Shown here in pieces: positions 1 to 10,935 of a DNA stretch of 64,000 bases; the first letter of the stretch is position 1; each line of letters opens with the position of its first letter. Both the position numbers and the translations under genes were made by a program. The stretch spans positions 35,410,260 to 35,474,259 of the forward strand of contig JASEVX010000013.1 in the NCBI GenBank assembly GCA_031761405.1. The letters run 5' to 3'. Origin of the DNA: Serripes groenlandicus. Its lineage: Eukaryota > Mollusca > Bivalvia > Cardiida > Cardiidae. Under the pieces are notes generated by a model. That model made no database searches. It saw only the letters and a program-made list of their open reading frames with translations, and was not told where the DNA came from.

Positions 1-540
1 TAGAATTGGGAAATAAATATAAATGAAAGTATAATCAAGGAATACATTTTAGAGTTTAAAACACTGTGAACAAAGGAGAAAGTTTTCTAAAAAAGAAATT
101 GTTAATTTTGTCACAATGTTTTCAAATGTCATCTACTGAATGAGCTTGCAAGCGTGAACGTCTTAACATGGAATATATGACATTTTGAGGGGTTTTAACT
201 ATGTTTCTGTTAACATGATTGTACAAAAAAAGGGCTAATTGTAGGTGACACTCAACTTGTATTATGTACATTTAATCTAGGGGCATTATCACATGTTCAT
301 ACATGCAACACAACATTGTAGAAAAAGAAGTTTCCTTTTAAGCACAATTTCTAATCTCCTATAAAACATATATAATTTAAGTTCGTTTATGTTATTGTAG
401 ATACTGCCTTTTTACAAAGGTAGTTAAAATGCATCTGAGATGAAAAGTTATGCTATTGAAGCAAATGCTTAATTAATGAAATAAGTTACAACCTTAATAA
501 CAGAAACATTTAAGGCATTTTGGATTGCTTTTATTACATT
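1..540. other. AT-rich non-coding DNA, nothing recognised
   Basis: No convincing open frame, repeat or RNA gene was seen. If the minus-strand exon at 541-625 is a true last exon, this stretch would hold its 3' untranslated region and downstream DNA. Confidence 0.4.
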
Positions 541-625
541 TTATTCCACTTTTCTAAGATCATTATAGATTACATCGGCCAAACATAATTGAGGCACCAT
601 TCCAGGTATTTTGTCAATAAATAAT
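541..625 (-). CDS. possible terminal exon of an unrecognised minus-strand gene
   Basis: On the minus strand an AG acceptor follows a T-rich run (ttccatatag) at 626-633. It opens a short frame containing FIDKIPGMVPQLCLADVIYN, which ends in a stop at 541-543. The composition is coding-like, unlike the AT-rich surroundings. The exon begins in phase 2 (one base completes a codon), whereas the upstream candidate exon 1876-2094 ends in phase 0. At least one exon between them is therefore missing, or the two belong to different genes. No family was recognised, and a chance open frame remains possible. Confidence 0.3.
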
Positions 626-734
626 CTATATGGAAATATACTTTAAATAAATTATCATTTATTCTTCTCCAACATAAGAGACTGGGTGCAATATTTGGAG
701 TTGATATTTGAAAACACTATCTAGTAATTTGTCT

Positions 735-935
735 TTAACCCTTTCCCAAATGCAACAAATCTGTAACAGAAGATTTCTGGTAAAAAATATGCATACTCTC
801 CATAAAAGAAATGACAATATTTGAATAGAAAAACATAATGAAGAAAGGAGAAATTAATCATAATGAGCACTCCTTAGCTTTATTGTATTCAAAAGTCATC
901 TATTGTAAAGGGGTTTGTAAGTGGGAAAGGGTTAA
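735..935. mobile_element. foldback MITE, TTAA-flanked (piggyBac-like)
   Basis: The copy starts TTAACCCTTTCCC and ends GGGAAAGGGTTAA, so the outer ends are inverted repeats flanked by TTAA. A central AGGAGAAATTAATCATAATGAGCA region is shared with the other copies listed here. TTAA target sites and CCC termini are typical of piggyBac-superfamily elements, so a piggyBac-mobilised MITE is inferred. It has no coding capacity. Confidence 0.7.
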
Positions 936-1070
936 TGGATGAATAACAGATGTTTTTTTTTGTCTTGTCAAATTGTTTGCAGCAGAAGACACTTGAACAT
1001 ATTTCCATAAAGGGGACATTGCTTATGATGGTCAATTTTAATTCCAATATTGTTTTCTACTCTATGATAT

Positions 1071-1487
1071 ATTATGAGTTAATTAATTTCATTTAACCCT
1101 TTCCCTCATAGGTCTGCACCAGATGACTTTGACAGATGTCTTTGAAAACGTCTACGCAAAAGTACAGAAAATCCCTTTAAATGAAAGAACAATTATTGAA
1201 TAGAGTTGAAAACATGGTTACAAAAGGAGAAATTACTCATTATGAGTTAATTAATTTCATTTAACCCTTTCCCTCATAGGTCTGCACCAGATGACTTTGA
1301 AAACGTCTAGGCAAAAGTACAGAAAATCCCTTTAAATGAAAGAACAATTATTGAATAGAGTTGAAAACATGGTGACAAAGGGAGAAATTACTCATTTTGA
1401 GCAATTTCCTCTTTTGTCGCCATGTTTTCAATAAGGTGTCTGCTGCAGAAGTGTCAGAAAGCGTCTATATGAGGGAAAAGAGGGTAA
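1071..1487. mobile_element. foldback MITE with tandemly duplicated left half
   Basis: Same family as 735-935. The left half, from the TTAACCCTTTCCC end to the start of the central palindrome, occurs twice in tandem (about 1071-1238 and 1239-1406, period 168 bp) with few differences. A single right half follows, ending in GTCTGCTGCAGAAG and GAGGGAAAAGAGGGTAAA. The right TTAA has decayed to GTAA. The duplication is recent relative to divergence between MITE copies. Confidence 0.65.
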
Positions 1488-1875
1488 AGGAGATTTCAGA
1501 CTTTTTCTAATAGGGGTTTTCTCAATTTTGTATACTTCAAATTTGATTTATTTTGGAAAACCTTAAATTTATACAAATAAATGTACTAAAATAATGTTAT
1601 TCTTGCTACATCCAAATACAAAGAATTGCATAAGTAAACAACGGAACAACAGGAGAGGTTTAATTTCCTCTGTTGAGCCATTGTTTACTTCCTGCACTTA
1701 TAGGGAAAATTACAATTGTTTTCAATACTGTGTCTGATATATAAATTATAAAAAGAACAACTGTTGACAACAATTCTCATCAATGTACAGTCTTTGAATG
1801 AACAAATCTGTCTTTGTATACATAATACACTAACCAAACAACATAAATCACCAGCAGCTGCTGCTGTCCTTATAC

Positions 1876-2094
1876 AAGTTTTGCAATATTTCCTTGTAAA
1901 ATTTCTTTTTTCTTTCCTGGAACCACACTGGACTGTTCACTATTTTTCTCATCATTTTTTTTGCATACAGACTGGCACATTTTTGAAAGAGAGCTAGTGT
2001 CAAGTTTTGCTGTTTGGATTTTGGCAGTCTCAGGTCTCACATATAGTGCCAACCTGCCCACATAGTTTTTTGCCAGTAAAACAATTAGTTGATA
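1876..2094 (-). CDS. probable internal exon of an unrecognised minus-strand gene
   Basis: The minus strand has an acceptor (tgatatacag) just above 2094, a 219-bp open stretch in phase 0 at both ends, and a GTATAA donor at 1870-1875. The 73 residues include LIVLLAKNYVGRLALYVRPE, then a lysine/serine-rich tail. The sequence is codon-balanced and clearly less AT-biased than the flanks. The phase-0 start matches the phase-0 end of the candidate first exon at 4069-4224, so direct splicing between them is possible. Read through the donor, the frame stops at once (Val-stop), so a last-exon reading cannot be excluded. No known family recognised. Confidence 0.4.
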
Positions 2095-2703
2095 CTGTAT
2101 ATCAAACTTTATCAATGATAATAATACAAGTTAATTTGATAGTGTTTAAATAATTTTTGGTTAACCCATGACCTGACCTATATGTGTAATTTTTGAAGTT
2201 ATGTGATGCAGATTTATTCATTTTATTGTATATTGGAAAGGGTCATACAGCTTATGGGTTGGATCACTATAGTTAACTTTACTTCAGGTGTAATTCGTAT
2301 GGATATGGTTGTTCTGAAGTCAGAATACCTCAATCTTCAGAGTAAGCTTGACAGATGTGACCACTTACACAAGTTTAAACCCAGGAACTAAGCACAAAGC
2401 TTGTATTTTTCATTGCAAGTCAGAGGAATTAGGGATAATGAAAGAATCTCATTTGTCATTCTCCTTTTCTCACAATGCTCTAAAAGTATGTACCAAATAC
2501 AATGCTCATCCTTTTTTGAAAACATCATCAGAAGAGTAGGGGCACATGTTGATAGAGCATAGAATAAAACAGTGGATAAGGATTAACCCTTAATCTGATG
2601 TCTTATTTTGATTTTTTCAAAATGAAAATAAGAGTATGACAATTATACAAACTTGTATAAAATGTTTGCAATGAAGAAAACGTTTTGAGACATATTGAAA
2701 GTA

Positions 2704-2924
2704 TTAACCTTTTCCAACATACAACTAATTTGCACCAGACAAATGAAAACATATGAACAACAATATGTGCAACCTTTGAACCAGAAAGTGTAAGTCCTGC
2801 AAAAAGAGTTCAAAACACTGTGGCAAAAGAAGAAACAACTCATCATGAGCAATTTCTAATTTGCCATAATGTTTCAAAGGTTGTCTGCTGGAGAGGTTTC
2901 AGGAAGAGTGTTGGCGAGGTTTAA
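2704..2924. mobile_element. foldback MITE copy
   Basis: Starts TTAACCTTTTCCAACATACAA at 2704 and ends in GTTTAA at 2924. The internal AACACTGTGGCAAAAGAAGAAA and TTTGCCATAATGTTTC arms match the family. The arms are more diverged than in the 58070 copy. Confidence 0.6.
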
Positions 2925-3337
2925 TATCTTGTACATGTAATTCAGTACCACATTGAAATACTATGAGAAATAAAAAATCTTAAAGAAACACATTTGTTAA
3001 CTTGGATATATGATTGTGTTCAAAATATATTTTCAATATATTACCCATAAGAAAGTGTAAAACCTGAGGCTGGGACATAATGATTGTTTTTTGAGAGAGC
3101 CTTACTGAAATCTTCTGGGAAAAGGTGGAATTTGTAAAATGAGCGCTTCAAGGCAAACCAACTTTGATATAATTTTAACAAGTGTACATAAAGATCCATG
3201 TTAAAGGATCAAAATGGTTACCGGTACAGTTTCCTGTGACTTTTTATGACTAAATGGTGAATGGCCAAGAATGGTTATGCACAGGTTAATCCAAATATTC
3301 ATTGACACACATGCCTAATGCTTGGTTTCCAAAATTG

Positions 3338-3580
3338 ATTGGTTGGGGTTAAACGCCATTTTCAACAATTGTTCAGTCATATCAAGGCGGCCAGTTTATC
3401 TACTCATATGTTTTCTGGATTTCTCATACCAGTTCTCCACACAACATACTTTCCAAGCAACTGGCTGCTTTTCCACATAGACTATTAGCCCATTGGTGAA
3501 TGACACTTGTCACAGTGACTTGTCAAATGTCGGAAAGAATGTCGCCCAAGCTGGGGTTCGAACTCACGACCCCTGGACAA
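3338..3580 (-). mobile_element. tRNA-derived SINE, reverse orientation
   Basis: On the plus strand it runs from the tail GTTAAACGCCATTTTCAACA through a CATATCAAGGCGG core to CTGGGGTTCGAACTCACGACC. The last part, reversed, gives a Pol III B-box-like GGTTCGA segment. The same architecture recurs at 11.5, 13.6, 34.3 and 34.7 kb. It is inactive and has no flanking duplication I could confirm. Confidence 0.6.
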
Positions 3581-4060
3581 TAAAATAATGATAAAGCATG
3601 ATAAACAGTCAAATTCTTGCTGGTTTATTTATTGCGTATACCAGTGTAGCAATTGAATATGAATATAGTATGCAAAGTGTATAGAAGAAAAAGTACCATT
3701 CATTTTTATTAAATTAAAATCTGAACTAAAAATCTTAACGATGTTATTTTAGGTCTTTGCCTTATCTACAGGATTTTTATTTTGGAAATGTCTTTATCAG
3801 GTAAAGGGTTAACTAGAAGTTCTTTGTAAACAATCCCTGATTTCATTTTCAGATTGTTACAATTTTTAATCATCCATATAATAGTGCAAACTTGAAAACA
3901 TTGTAGGGAAATGAGAGATTGTAAGTTAGCTGTAAAAACCCGTCTCTTTTATAATTATAATATAGATATAGGCTATTTATAGTAACACGATATTTTATCG
4001 TCGATATAGTGTGGTTTACTTTACTGTTTTTACTTAAAATGATAATGAATAATATTATTT
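3581..4060. other. AT-rich probable intron sequence
   Basis: No coding, RNA or repeat signal seen. If the minus-strand exons at 4069-4224 and 1876-2094 are joined, this is intron. Confidence 0.3.
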
Positions 4061-4068
4061 TCTCTTAC

Positions 4069-4224
4069 AATGCTAGACAAGAACATAGCGCATAAAAAAC
4101 TCTTGTCTGAGGAAATGTCAACACTGACAGTATGCGGTTTCTCCGGCTCCGCCGGCTCCGTAACACTTTTCTGTTGTAATACAATTTTGTCATCCATAAC
4201 CATTTTGACAGCATGAAAATACAT
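4069..4224 (-). CDS. probable first coding exon of an unrecognised gene
   Basis: Minus-strand open frame with ATG at 4224 and further in-frame ATGs at 4203 and 4197. The one preceded by CAAA at 4203 fits an animal start context better. The frame includes KSVTEPAEPEKPHTVSVDIS and ends ...FLSSI just before GTAAGAG (4061-4068), a near-consensus splice donor, in phase 0. The exon is markedly richer in CG dinucleotides than the rest of the region and lies directly downstream, on this strand, of a promoter-like segment. The family is not recognised, and expression is not shown by the sequence. Confidence 0.45.
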
Positions 4225-4700
4225 TTCGCTAAAATACTTTAAGCCTTGTTTTTTTTCAACGAAATAGTACTGTATTAAAGCGAAAAACCAGGTGGGACGT
4301 GCGTTAAGTTTTCAATACGATACACCACTTTCGCCGACACTTTCTGGTTTGTCTAACGTAACGACGGCTGTTATGGTGGGTGGGGCTCAACTCAAAAAGT
4401 CGTAGCATCAATTGTAAAGAGACATTAGATGTGGCAAAAACGATCTCTACTCTTTTTAATTAGATTTACGTCACAAATACGGCATTTTCCGACCAACTCC
4501 CGGGTTACTACGGAAGCGGCGGCCATAATTGTTGTAACTAACAAGGTTTTGTTACATGGCATTTCATTGGATGCGTCGAACTTTCTACGCATCCAATCAA
4601 ATTGCAGAGCGGGCATTTTAATGTCTAAAGAGGCCGTCCACCAAGGGTACTTATGGGAATGCTAATGTACGAAGTAGCCTTTGCTAGCGAAGATGACGTA
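4225..4700. promoter_or_regulatory. CpG-richer promoter-like region with CCAAT palindrome
   Basis: This is one of the few GC- and CpG-richer stretches in the first 10 kb. It contains a GCGGCGGCCATAATT motif near 4515 (resembling a YY1 core) and a perfect 11-bp inverted repeat ATTGGATGCGT / ACGCATCCAAT (4566-4576 and 4587-4597). Each arm of the repeat is a CCAAT box, one per strand. It lies just upstream of the minus-strand exon at 4069-4224. Promoter activity is inferred; no TATA box is obvious. Confidence 0.35.
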
Positions 4701-4764
4701 CTAAGTGCCTTTGGAATGTATTATATTATGGCCATCGAGAAACAACATCATGAACTGAATACTA

Positions 4765-5430
4765 GTATTGAGTAAGAACAAATCTGTAAAGACAAAAAAT
4801 GTTAAGCATTGTTTCCGTATTCTTTTGCATATTTACATGTTTTATTGTAACTGTCATGCAGTTTTAATACATGTATAGTTTATGTTGTTTCATTTTTCGT
4901 CCGAAATCATGTAAGTTAGTAATTAAGTAAATTTAAAGACAACATCAACGGAATGATGTTATGGAGTAAGCTTTAATACATGTACACATTTTATGTGTTG
5001 TTTCATTCTAGGTCCATACACATGTTTGTTAGTAATTATATAAGTTAGTAAGTAAGTTAAATAAAAGACAACATCAACAGAATAATATTATGGAGTAAGA
5101 ACAAATCTTGAAAGACGAAACATGTTACGCTTTGTTTCCGTATTTGTATGCATATTTACATGTATTATTGTAACTTTCATTCCTTTTTAATACATGCATA
5201 TTACATGTTATTTCATTTTCCGTCCACAATCATGTTAGTTAATAAGTTAGTTATTAATAAATAAAAGACAAATAACAAATCTTGTGAGAAGAAACGTGCA
5301 TTATTTCCGCACCCGTATGTATACTAACATCTTTTATGGTAACTGTCATGCAGTTTTAGTACATGTTTCTTTTTTTGTCCACAGTCATTTTAGTAAGTAA
5401 GTTAGTAAGAAAGTAGACTAAGAATAGGAA
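4765..5430. repeat. irregular tandem repeat with (GTTA/AGTAAGTTAGTA) segments
   Basis: Three to four diverged copies of a unit carry GTAAGAACAAATCT, TTTCCGTAT...GCATATTTACATG, AATACATGTA and AAAAGACAACATCAAC, with offsets of about 320 and 170 bp. They end in runs of TTAGTAAGTAAGTTAGTA. No coding signal. Confidence 0.55.
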
Positions 5431-5434
5431 ATTG

Positions 5435-6254
5435 TTAATACATATCGATGTCCATATTGTGTAACGATATCGATTCCCAGTTCTTTTCTAACGTTTCATT
5501 GCGCGATGCGTTCTCGTACCGTGCTATACGTGAATATTCACAAACGTCACATTTATCACCAGTGTGTGTTCTCGGATGCTCTACTAAATGACTTGTGTGA
5601 GTAAACGAACCTTTGCTTACATCACATGTATAAGGTTTCGCACCAGTGTGTATTTTTCGATGACTTATCAATAGACTTTTATGAGTAAATGCCCTTTCAC
5701 AAAAATCACACTTAAAGGGTTTCTCACCAGTGTGTATTCTCTTGTGACTGATACAATTATGTTTCTCATTACTTGAAAATCCACAGGCATCACATTCAAA
5801 AAGATTTTCACCGGTATGTATCGTCTTATGTTTGTTTAAGATCCCTTTAGAATGCATACAAAATCACAAACATCACATTTAAAGGTTAGTCACCAGAATG
5901 TAGCCTACTGCATGTGTGATTACTTGATCATTCACACATATCACACTTTAAAAGTTTCAAACCAGTAGGTGAGCTCTTATGGTAGGTAAGACTCCATCTC
6001 TGCTCACTTTTCAATGAACAGGTATCACACTTGTAAGGTTTATCAGTTTCACCAAAATAATTATCTGTATCTTCCGATTTTACTTCTTTTGTCACATTAG
6101 AAAGTGAATCGCTACAAGTTACTGTCTGACAGTGCCCATCTTTATTATGCGTTCTCATGTGCTCTCTGAATGCTCTTTGCTTACTAAAACCATGGCCACA
6201 AATACCACAGTCATAAACGTCATCTGTCTGTGGGCTACAAGTGTTCATCTTCAC
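5435..6254 (-). pseudogene. C2H2 zinc-finger protein, broken
   Basis: Two minus-strand frames (6254-5928 and 5857-5435) together encode at least six C2H2-type fingers with TGEKPF-type linkers. Examples are DCGICGHGF...H...H near the N-terminus, then KCDTC, ECDACGF, KCDFCERAF and TCDVSKGSF. The stop at 5928 and the frame change before 5857 fall inside one finger, which continues degenerately in between. One finger has CDVS instead of C-x2-C, and another reads HPRTH. C2H2 proteins normally bind DNA in the nucleus. The breaks and lost cysteines point to a pseudogene, although an intron spanning the lesion is not fully excluded. The N-terminal start is not certain. Confidence 0.7.
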
Positions 6255-7119
6255 AACATGGAAGTTAATCTTTTGTTCATACCTGTATTCGAGCCACTTG
6301 TTTGTGATACTGTATTCGAGGCACTTGTTTGTGATAGTATATGTCTATGCTAAACTGCAAGGAAATAAAGTAACATAGGAAAGTTAACTTTATGCTAAGG
6401 AGCTTTATACCTTAAAAGAGATGACGGTGTGCCTTTAGTCCATTTTCAATGAAATCTTCTTAATATTTATTTTTTATTTTATTATGTTTTGATATTATTT
6501 TATAGACGTAATGTGTCAAAATATGAAAAATGAAATAATCATTTTTTTCATTTTATTTCAGAAACACAAAATACTAAATACTTTTGTGTACCTACATATA
6601 CATGTATATTGCTGTTGACCTATATTTATAAATAGTTTAAACACTTAAATATCACGCGTCTTTTTAAGGGCAAGTGAATAGGTTTTATCTCTCATATTAC
6701 CCAAACAAACCCTATGTTGTGATACTCAAAAGAATCATCCCAGAACATAGGGCTTGAAGGTCAAATTAAGTTTTTAGTAAGTTGCCTTATCTAGAGCTCT
6801 GATATTCACATGACATATATATTCACACATCAGATTCAATATCAATTATTGTTCAACACAACATATATATTATGAGCTTCTCTTTATGAAACCAACTCTA
6901 AGGCAGTTGATATAAGTGTAGATACAGTTCAGTCGTGGAATCCATACATTCTGACCTGGCTCTGCAGTGTTCTCCAATTAATGATAGAAGGTGTTAAGCT
7001 TCATTGAAACAAAGAGGGATAGAATATTTGCATTATACAATGAAATAACAAATCTATAATGTAAATTGCTGAAAGTTTGCTGTTAATTTTTTGTCGACCT
7101 TGACCCTTTACCCTGCTTC
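6255..7119. other. AT-rich DNA with one short direct repeat
   Basis: Two adjacent copies of a TGTATTCGAG(C/G)CACTTGTTTGTGATA unit lie at about 6280-6335. Otherwise nothing recognised. Confidence 0.35.
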
Positions 7120-7310
7120 TATTGATTTATTGGAGTTTAACACTGTTTCCAACATTAGTTCAGTTATAATAATTTGGCCAGTTCACAGTCATCGTTATTA
7201 ATGTGACTCAGTCAACAATACAGAAGGACATTTCTCATACATGTAACTGATAGTATGACTTGAGTAGCTGTGTTTATGGCTTTTTCATGCCAGGAATATG
7301 CATTGTGACA
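7120..7310 (-). mobile_element. degraded SINE fragment
   Basis: ATTGGAGTTTAACACTGTTTCCAACATTAGTTCAGTTATAA resembles the SINE tail found at 3338 and 34281. The tRNA-like head is not recognisable. Confidence 0.3.
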
Positions 7311-7514
7311 TATTGATAATGACTTTATTTCACATCATCAAGGGCAACTTCTTACATACCATGGGAACGATTTCCCTCTATATATTATAAATTATGATTT
7401 TTCTTTGCATACCTTCATATTCTATAAATTGTTATAATAAAATATAATACTTTGTCCAGTCTAGGTCAATAAATTGTTTACATAGTTTAATTTGAAACAA
7501 ACACAATCTGTAAA

Positions 7515-7800
7515 ATTGAACTTTACCTGTCCCACATATGACAAATTTGCTTCAGATGAATTTGAAAGTATCTGACCAGAAATATGGAAAATTATTTTAA
7601 ATGAATGAATTATAATAAAAGTAAGTTAAAACAAATTGTGGCAAAGTGGGAAATTACCCATTACGAATAATTTTTTCCACAGTGTTTCCAACTCTATTCA
7701 ATAATTACCCTGTCATTTATGGAGACTTCCGGCGTATTTTTGTATAAATGTTTGCAACGTTGTCTGCTGCAGATTGTGTTTGTATGTGGAAAAGAGTTCA
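7515..7800. mobile_element. degraded foldback MITE
   Basis: Contains CCTGTCCCACATATGACAAA, AAATTGTGGCAAAGTGGGAAATTACC and GTCTGCTGCAGATTGTGTTTGTATGTGGAAAAG in family order. The TTAA ends are lost. Confidence 0.5.
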
Positions 7801-8589
7801 GTGTACAGTGAAAATAATATCTGCCAAATCAGTGAATAAATAAACAATTTATACTTTTAAAAATACAGAGGAAAATTTCTAAAATCTGAAAATTTATGAA
7901 TTATACGAATTACCTATAATAATATTTAGGGGCTAATTGTCTTAGGGCGAATTTGATTTGGAAACAATTGTCGAGTGAGTATGGCGAGTTGTCTCTGGGA
8001 ACAAGTTGTATTGAATGGCGTTTAACGACGATTTCAACATTTTTTCTGTTCACATACCCATGTGTTTCCATAACACACCAGTATTTCAAAAACAATCCGA
8101 CTGAGCTTCCGGTGCTCTCCTCAAAGAAATGGAAACCTTACCGTCAACTATGAATAATTTCGGTCTTTTTTCAATCGGAGGACGGAACTTATATAGGTAA
8201 GTATAGACACACGCCATTTGAACAGAAACACATGTTTTTACGTTTTAGTGTTCTAGACTTTGAATTTACAATCTCTGCCAGAATCAAACTCACCCTAAGA
8301 CAATTCGCCACAAACATTGATATCATACGTATTTACAAATTACGTAACTGATTCAAATTAGCATACATGTGTTTTGTTTATTTTTTATTTATTGCAATTC
8401 ATATTCATATATGTTCGTATCCTAGGAAATGTTCGCCACATATCGAATAACAAAATAAAAACACTATTCATTATACATACAAACATAAATAAAGCATAGT
8501 AAAATCATAAGCATCAAAAAGAAGAGAAGAAACAAAAACATGAATTAAACCAAGCAGACACTAACACTTTCTTTCCCCATTTCATTTTG
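7801..8589. other. no recognised feature
   Basis: AT-rich sequence. ATGGCGTTTAACGACGATTTC at about 8014 recalls the SINE tail, but a full element is not visible. Confidence 0.3.
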
Positions 8590-9500
8590 TTCACATAAAC
8601 AAATCTTCAGCATGTGACTTCTTTTACCCATTTTAATATAAAACAAATTTGTCACAGACGACTTCTAAACCCTTTTTTCACATGCAGTAATACTACAGAA
8701 GAAAACTTCAATTACCATGTTTCACATACAGCAACTATGCAGCAGGCGAATACTATTGCCGTTTATTACTTACCATGCAATATGCCGCAGACAATTCTAT
8801 AACTTTTTTTTTCAAATACAACAATTCTGCAGCAGACGACTTTTATTACCTATTTTCACATAGAACAACTCTGCAGCAGACAACTTCTATGACCTATTTA
8901 CACATACAACAACACTGCAGCAGACGACTTATATGACCTATGTTCACATACAACAACTCTGCAGCAAACGACTTTTATTGCCATTTTGTACATGGAACAA
9001 CTCTGCAGCAGACGACGTTTATTACCATTTTTTACATGGAACAGAACAACTCTGCAGCAGACGACTTTTATTACCATTTTGTACATACAACAACTCTGTG
9101 AACTTTTTTAAGATACAACAACTCTGCAACAGACATTTTATGGAATATAACAAGTGCATAGAATATGATTCCGGTTTTACTGTACCGATCGATGCGTTCC
9201 CGTTTGAGAGTTTCTAAAAATACAGAACAATTTGGACACAACGTTTTACATAGAACAAATCTTCTGCACACTTCTTCTATGACATATGTTCACATACAAC
9301 AAATCTGCAGCAGAGAACTTTTATTACCGTTTTTACATGGAACAAATATGCAGCAAACAATTTCCATGATCTATTTTCAATACAACAAATCTGCAGCAGC
9401 CTTATTCTGGAATATAGCAAGTGCATAGAATATGATTTTTTGTCCATGCTTCGGTCGATGCGTTCCCGTTTGAGAGTTTCTAGAAATACAGCACAATGTC
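8590..9500. repeat. tandem array built from the MITE end
   Basis: About eleven irregular units of roughly 45-65 bp carry the motif ACATACAACAACTCTGCAGCA followed by GACGACTTTTATTACC. That is the inner terminal sequence of the MITE copies elsewhere (CACATACAAC...CTGCAGCAGACGACTTT). A longer repeat is superimposed: GTGCATAGAATATGATT... and TCGATGCGTTCCCGTTTGAG occur at about 9150-9220 and again at 9420-9475. Frames open across it are by-products of the repeat. Confidence 0.7.
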
Positions 9501-9851
9501 CACACCATCTGTTAGTTTGAGATCTGGAATTAGAACAACTAAAGAGCTGCGATTGACGATTTGGCTTCCACTGCAGCTGCGTACACTGAAGACTCAGAAG
9601 AGTTTGTGTATACTGAGTTAACTAGACGATGATAATGTTAATTCCGTGTTTTTGCATTACATGTACTACTCCATTTTTATGAATTCGTATTACTGTTGTC
9701 TATTTGTTTAACTTTTTTGTAAGGATATAAGTGAACGGAAATCCTACATCATTTCTACATTCATACATTCGAATTTTAAAAACAAATTGACTTGACGATA
9801 GTCATGCTGAATCTGTGTTTTGTTCTAACTGCTATTCAAAACATAACCAAA

Positions 9852-9907
9852 ATGGCGGACCATAAGCGGCTTTTGTCGTTTTTAGAAGAGCTAAAGGCTA
9901 TTTGTGT
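9852..9907 (+). CDS. possible first coding exon of an unrecognised gene
   Basis: AACCAAAATGGCGGACC has a good animal start context and overlaps an AAnATGGCGG motif common at TATA-less promoters. The frame reads MADHKRLLSFLEELKAIC and reaches a GTATGT donor at 9908. The flanks are CpG-poor and no downstream exon was found, so this rests on start context, amphipathic coding-like sequence and donor only. Confidence 0.3.
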
Positions 9908-10207
9908 GTATGTGTTAACTTTCTATAGAAGAGTAAACCCTAATTAGCTTTTTGTCGTTTAAGCAAATATACGAGACACGCCCCCAGGTGGCCATGTTTT
10001 TTAACAGACTTTGCGTACTAAAGTAAATTAATAATTCGAGTCAATCTCCCTAATTCATAAAGTGCGCAAATGTGCGAATTCCTTTTTTGCTTGCGCAAAA
10101 GTATTATCTATATAAAAGCCATGTCGGGTCAAACAGGCAAACAGCTTCGTTATTTGTTAATCTTTAACCGTTTACATGATATGGAATAAGGCGATAATCT
10201 GAATCTG

Positions 10208-10480
10208 CACTCATCAGCCTGTTAACCTGACCTTAAAGCACCGACAGGCTCATATATTAGACACACACCGGACTATATTAATTTGTTTTACAATCATGGA
10301 ATTTTAAACAAATTTGTGATTTATTTCATGGATTTTTACACACATTTGTGATTTATTTCATGGATATTAAAATATGTAAACATCCATATAATTAATCACA
10401 AATTTGTTTAAAATTGCATGTGTGTGTCTAATATATGAGCCTGCCTGTGCTTTAAGGTTAGGTTGGCAGCCTGATGAGTG
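10208..10480. mobile_element. 273-bp foldback element
   Basis: The two ends are long inverted repeats. CACTCATCAGCCTG...CTTAAAGCACCGACAGGCTC...TATTAGACACACAC on the left is mirrored by GTGTGTGTCTAATATATGAG...GCCTGTGCTTTAAGG...CTGATGAGTG on the right. The loop contains a 33-bp direct repeat ending TTTGTGATTTATTTCATGG, which continues in degenerate form just outside at about 10490-10585. No open frame and no clear target duplication. Superfamily not assigned. Confidence 0.7.
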
Positions 10481-10584
10481 AATACTTACATGAATTTTTA
10501 AATAAATTTGTAATTAATTTCATATTCTGAATAAATTTGTTAATTATTTCATTGATTTTTAAATAAATTTGTGATTACTTTTAT

Positions 10585-10935
10585 GAAACTTACCAGTCTG
10601 CGAAGGCTAATCTGGGACGACACATTTCAAAACAGGGGGACAGAGGTATAGAGTAATGATTCCTAAAACAGAATATCCACAGGAGGCGAAAAGTGTCTGT
10701 CCGTGTAAGTTTAATTTCAACATATTTTATTCGATATAGTAAGGCACAAAATCAACAATACAAACAATAAATGTGAAAAGGATTGGACCGAAAGCTACAA
10801 GCTTATATAGTTCCTCTCCGTGTCCGGGTTAGCCTTCGCGACATGCTTAGGCCGCTCCGGGTCGATACTTTACGCAAAGTCCACAATGTTGGTTTTCTAG
10901 TAATTCGGCTCATATTAAGGGTTTATGGCGTAAAC
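10585..10935. repeat. dispersed repeat, copy 1 (partner at 58800)
   Basis: Shares AGTAATGATTCC(T)AAAACAGAA, AGGCGAAAA, GCATGCTTA and AGTCCACAATGTT(G)GTTTTCT with 58800-59030. This copy carries about 115 bp of extra sequence in the middle (about 10705-10815). It resembles a short interspersed repeat; class not assigned. Confidence 0.55.

Noticed and set aside
2249..2350. Candidate exon on either strand (minus 2249-2313 or plus from 2288 to a GTAAGC)
   Set aside because: Plausible splice sites exist on both strands, and the minus version does not match the phase of the neighbouring exon at 1876-2094; cannot choose.
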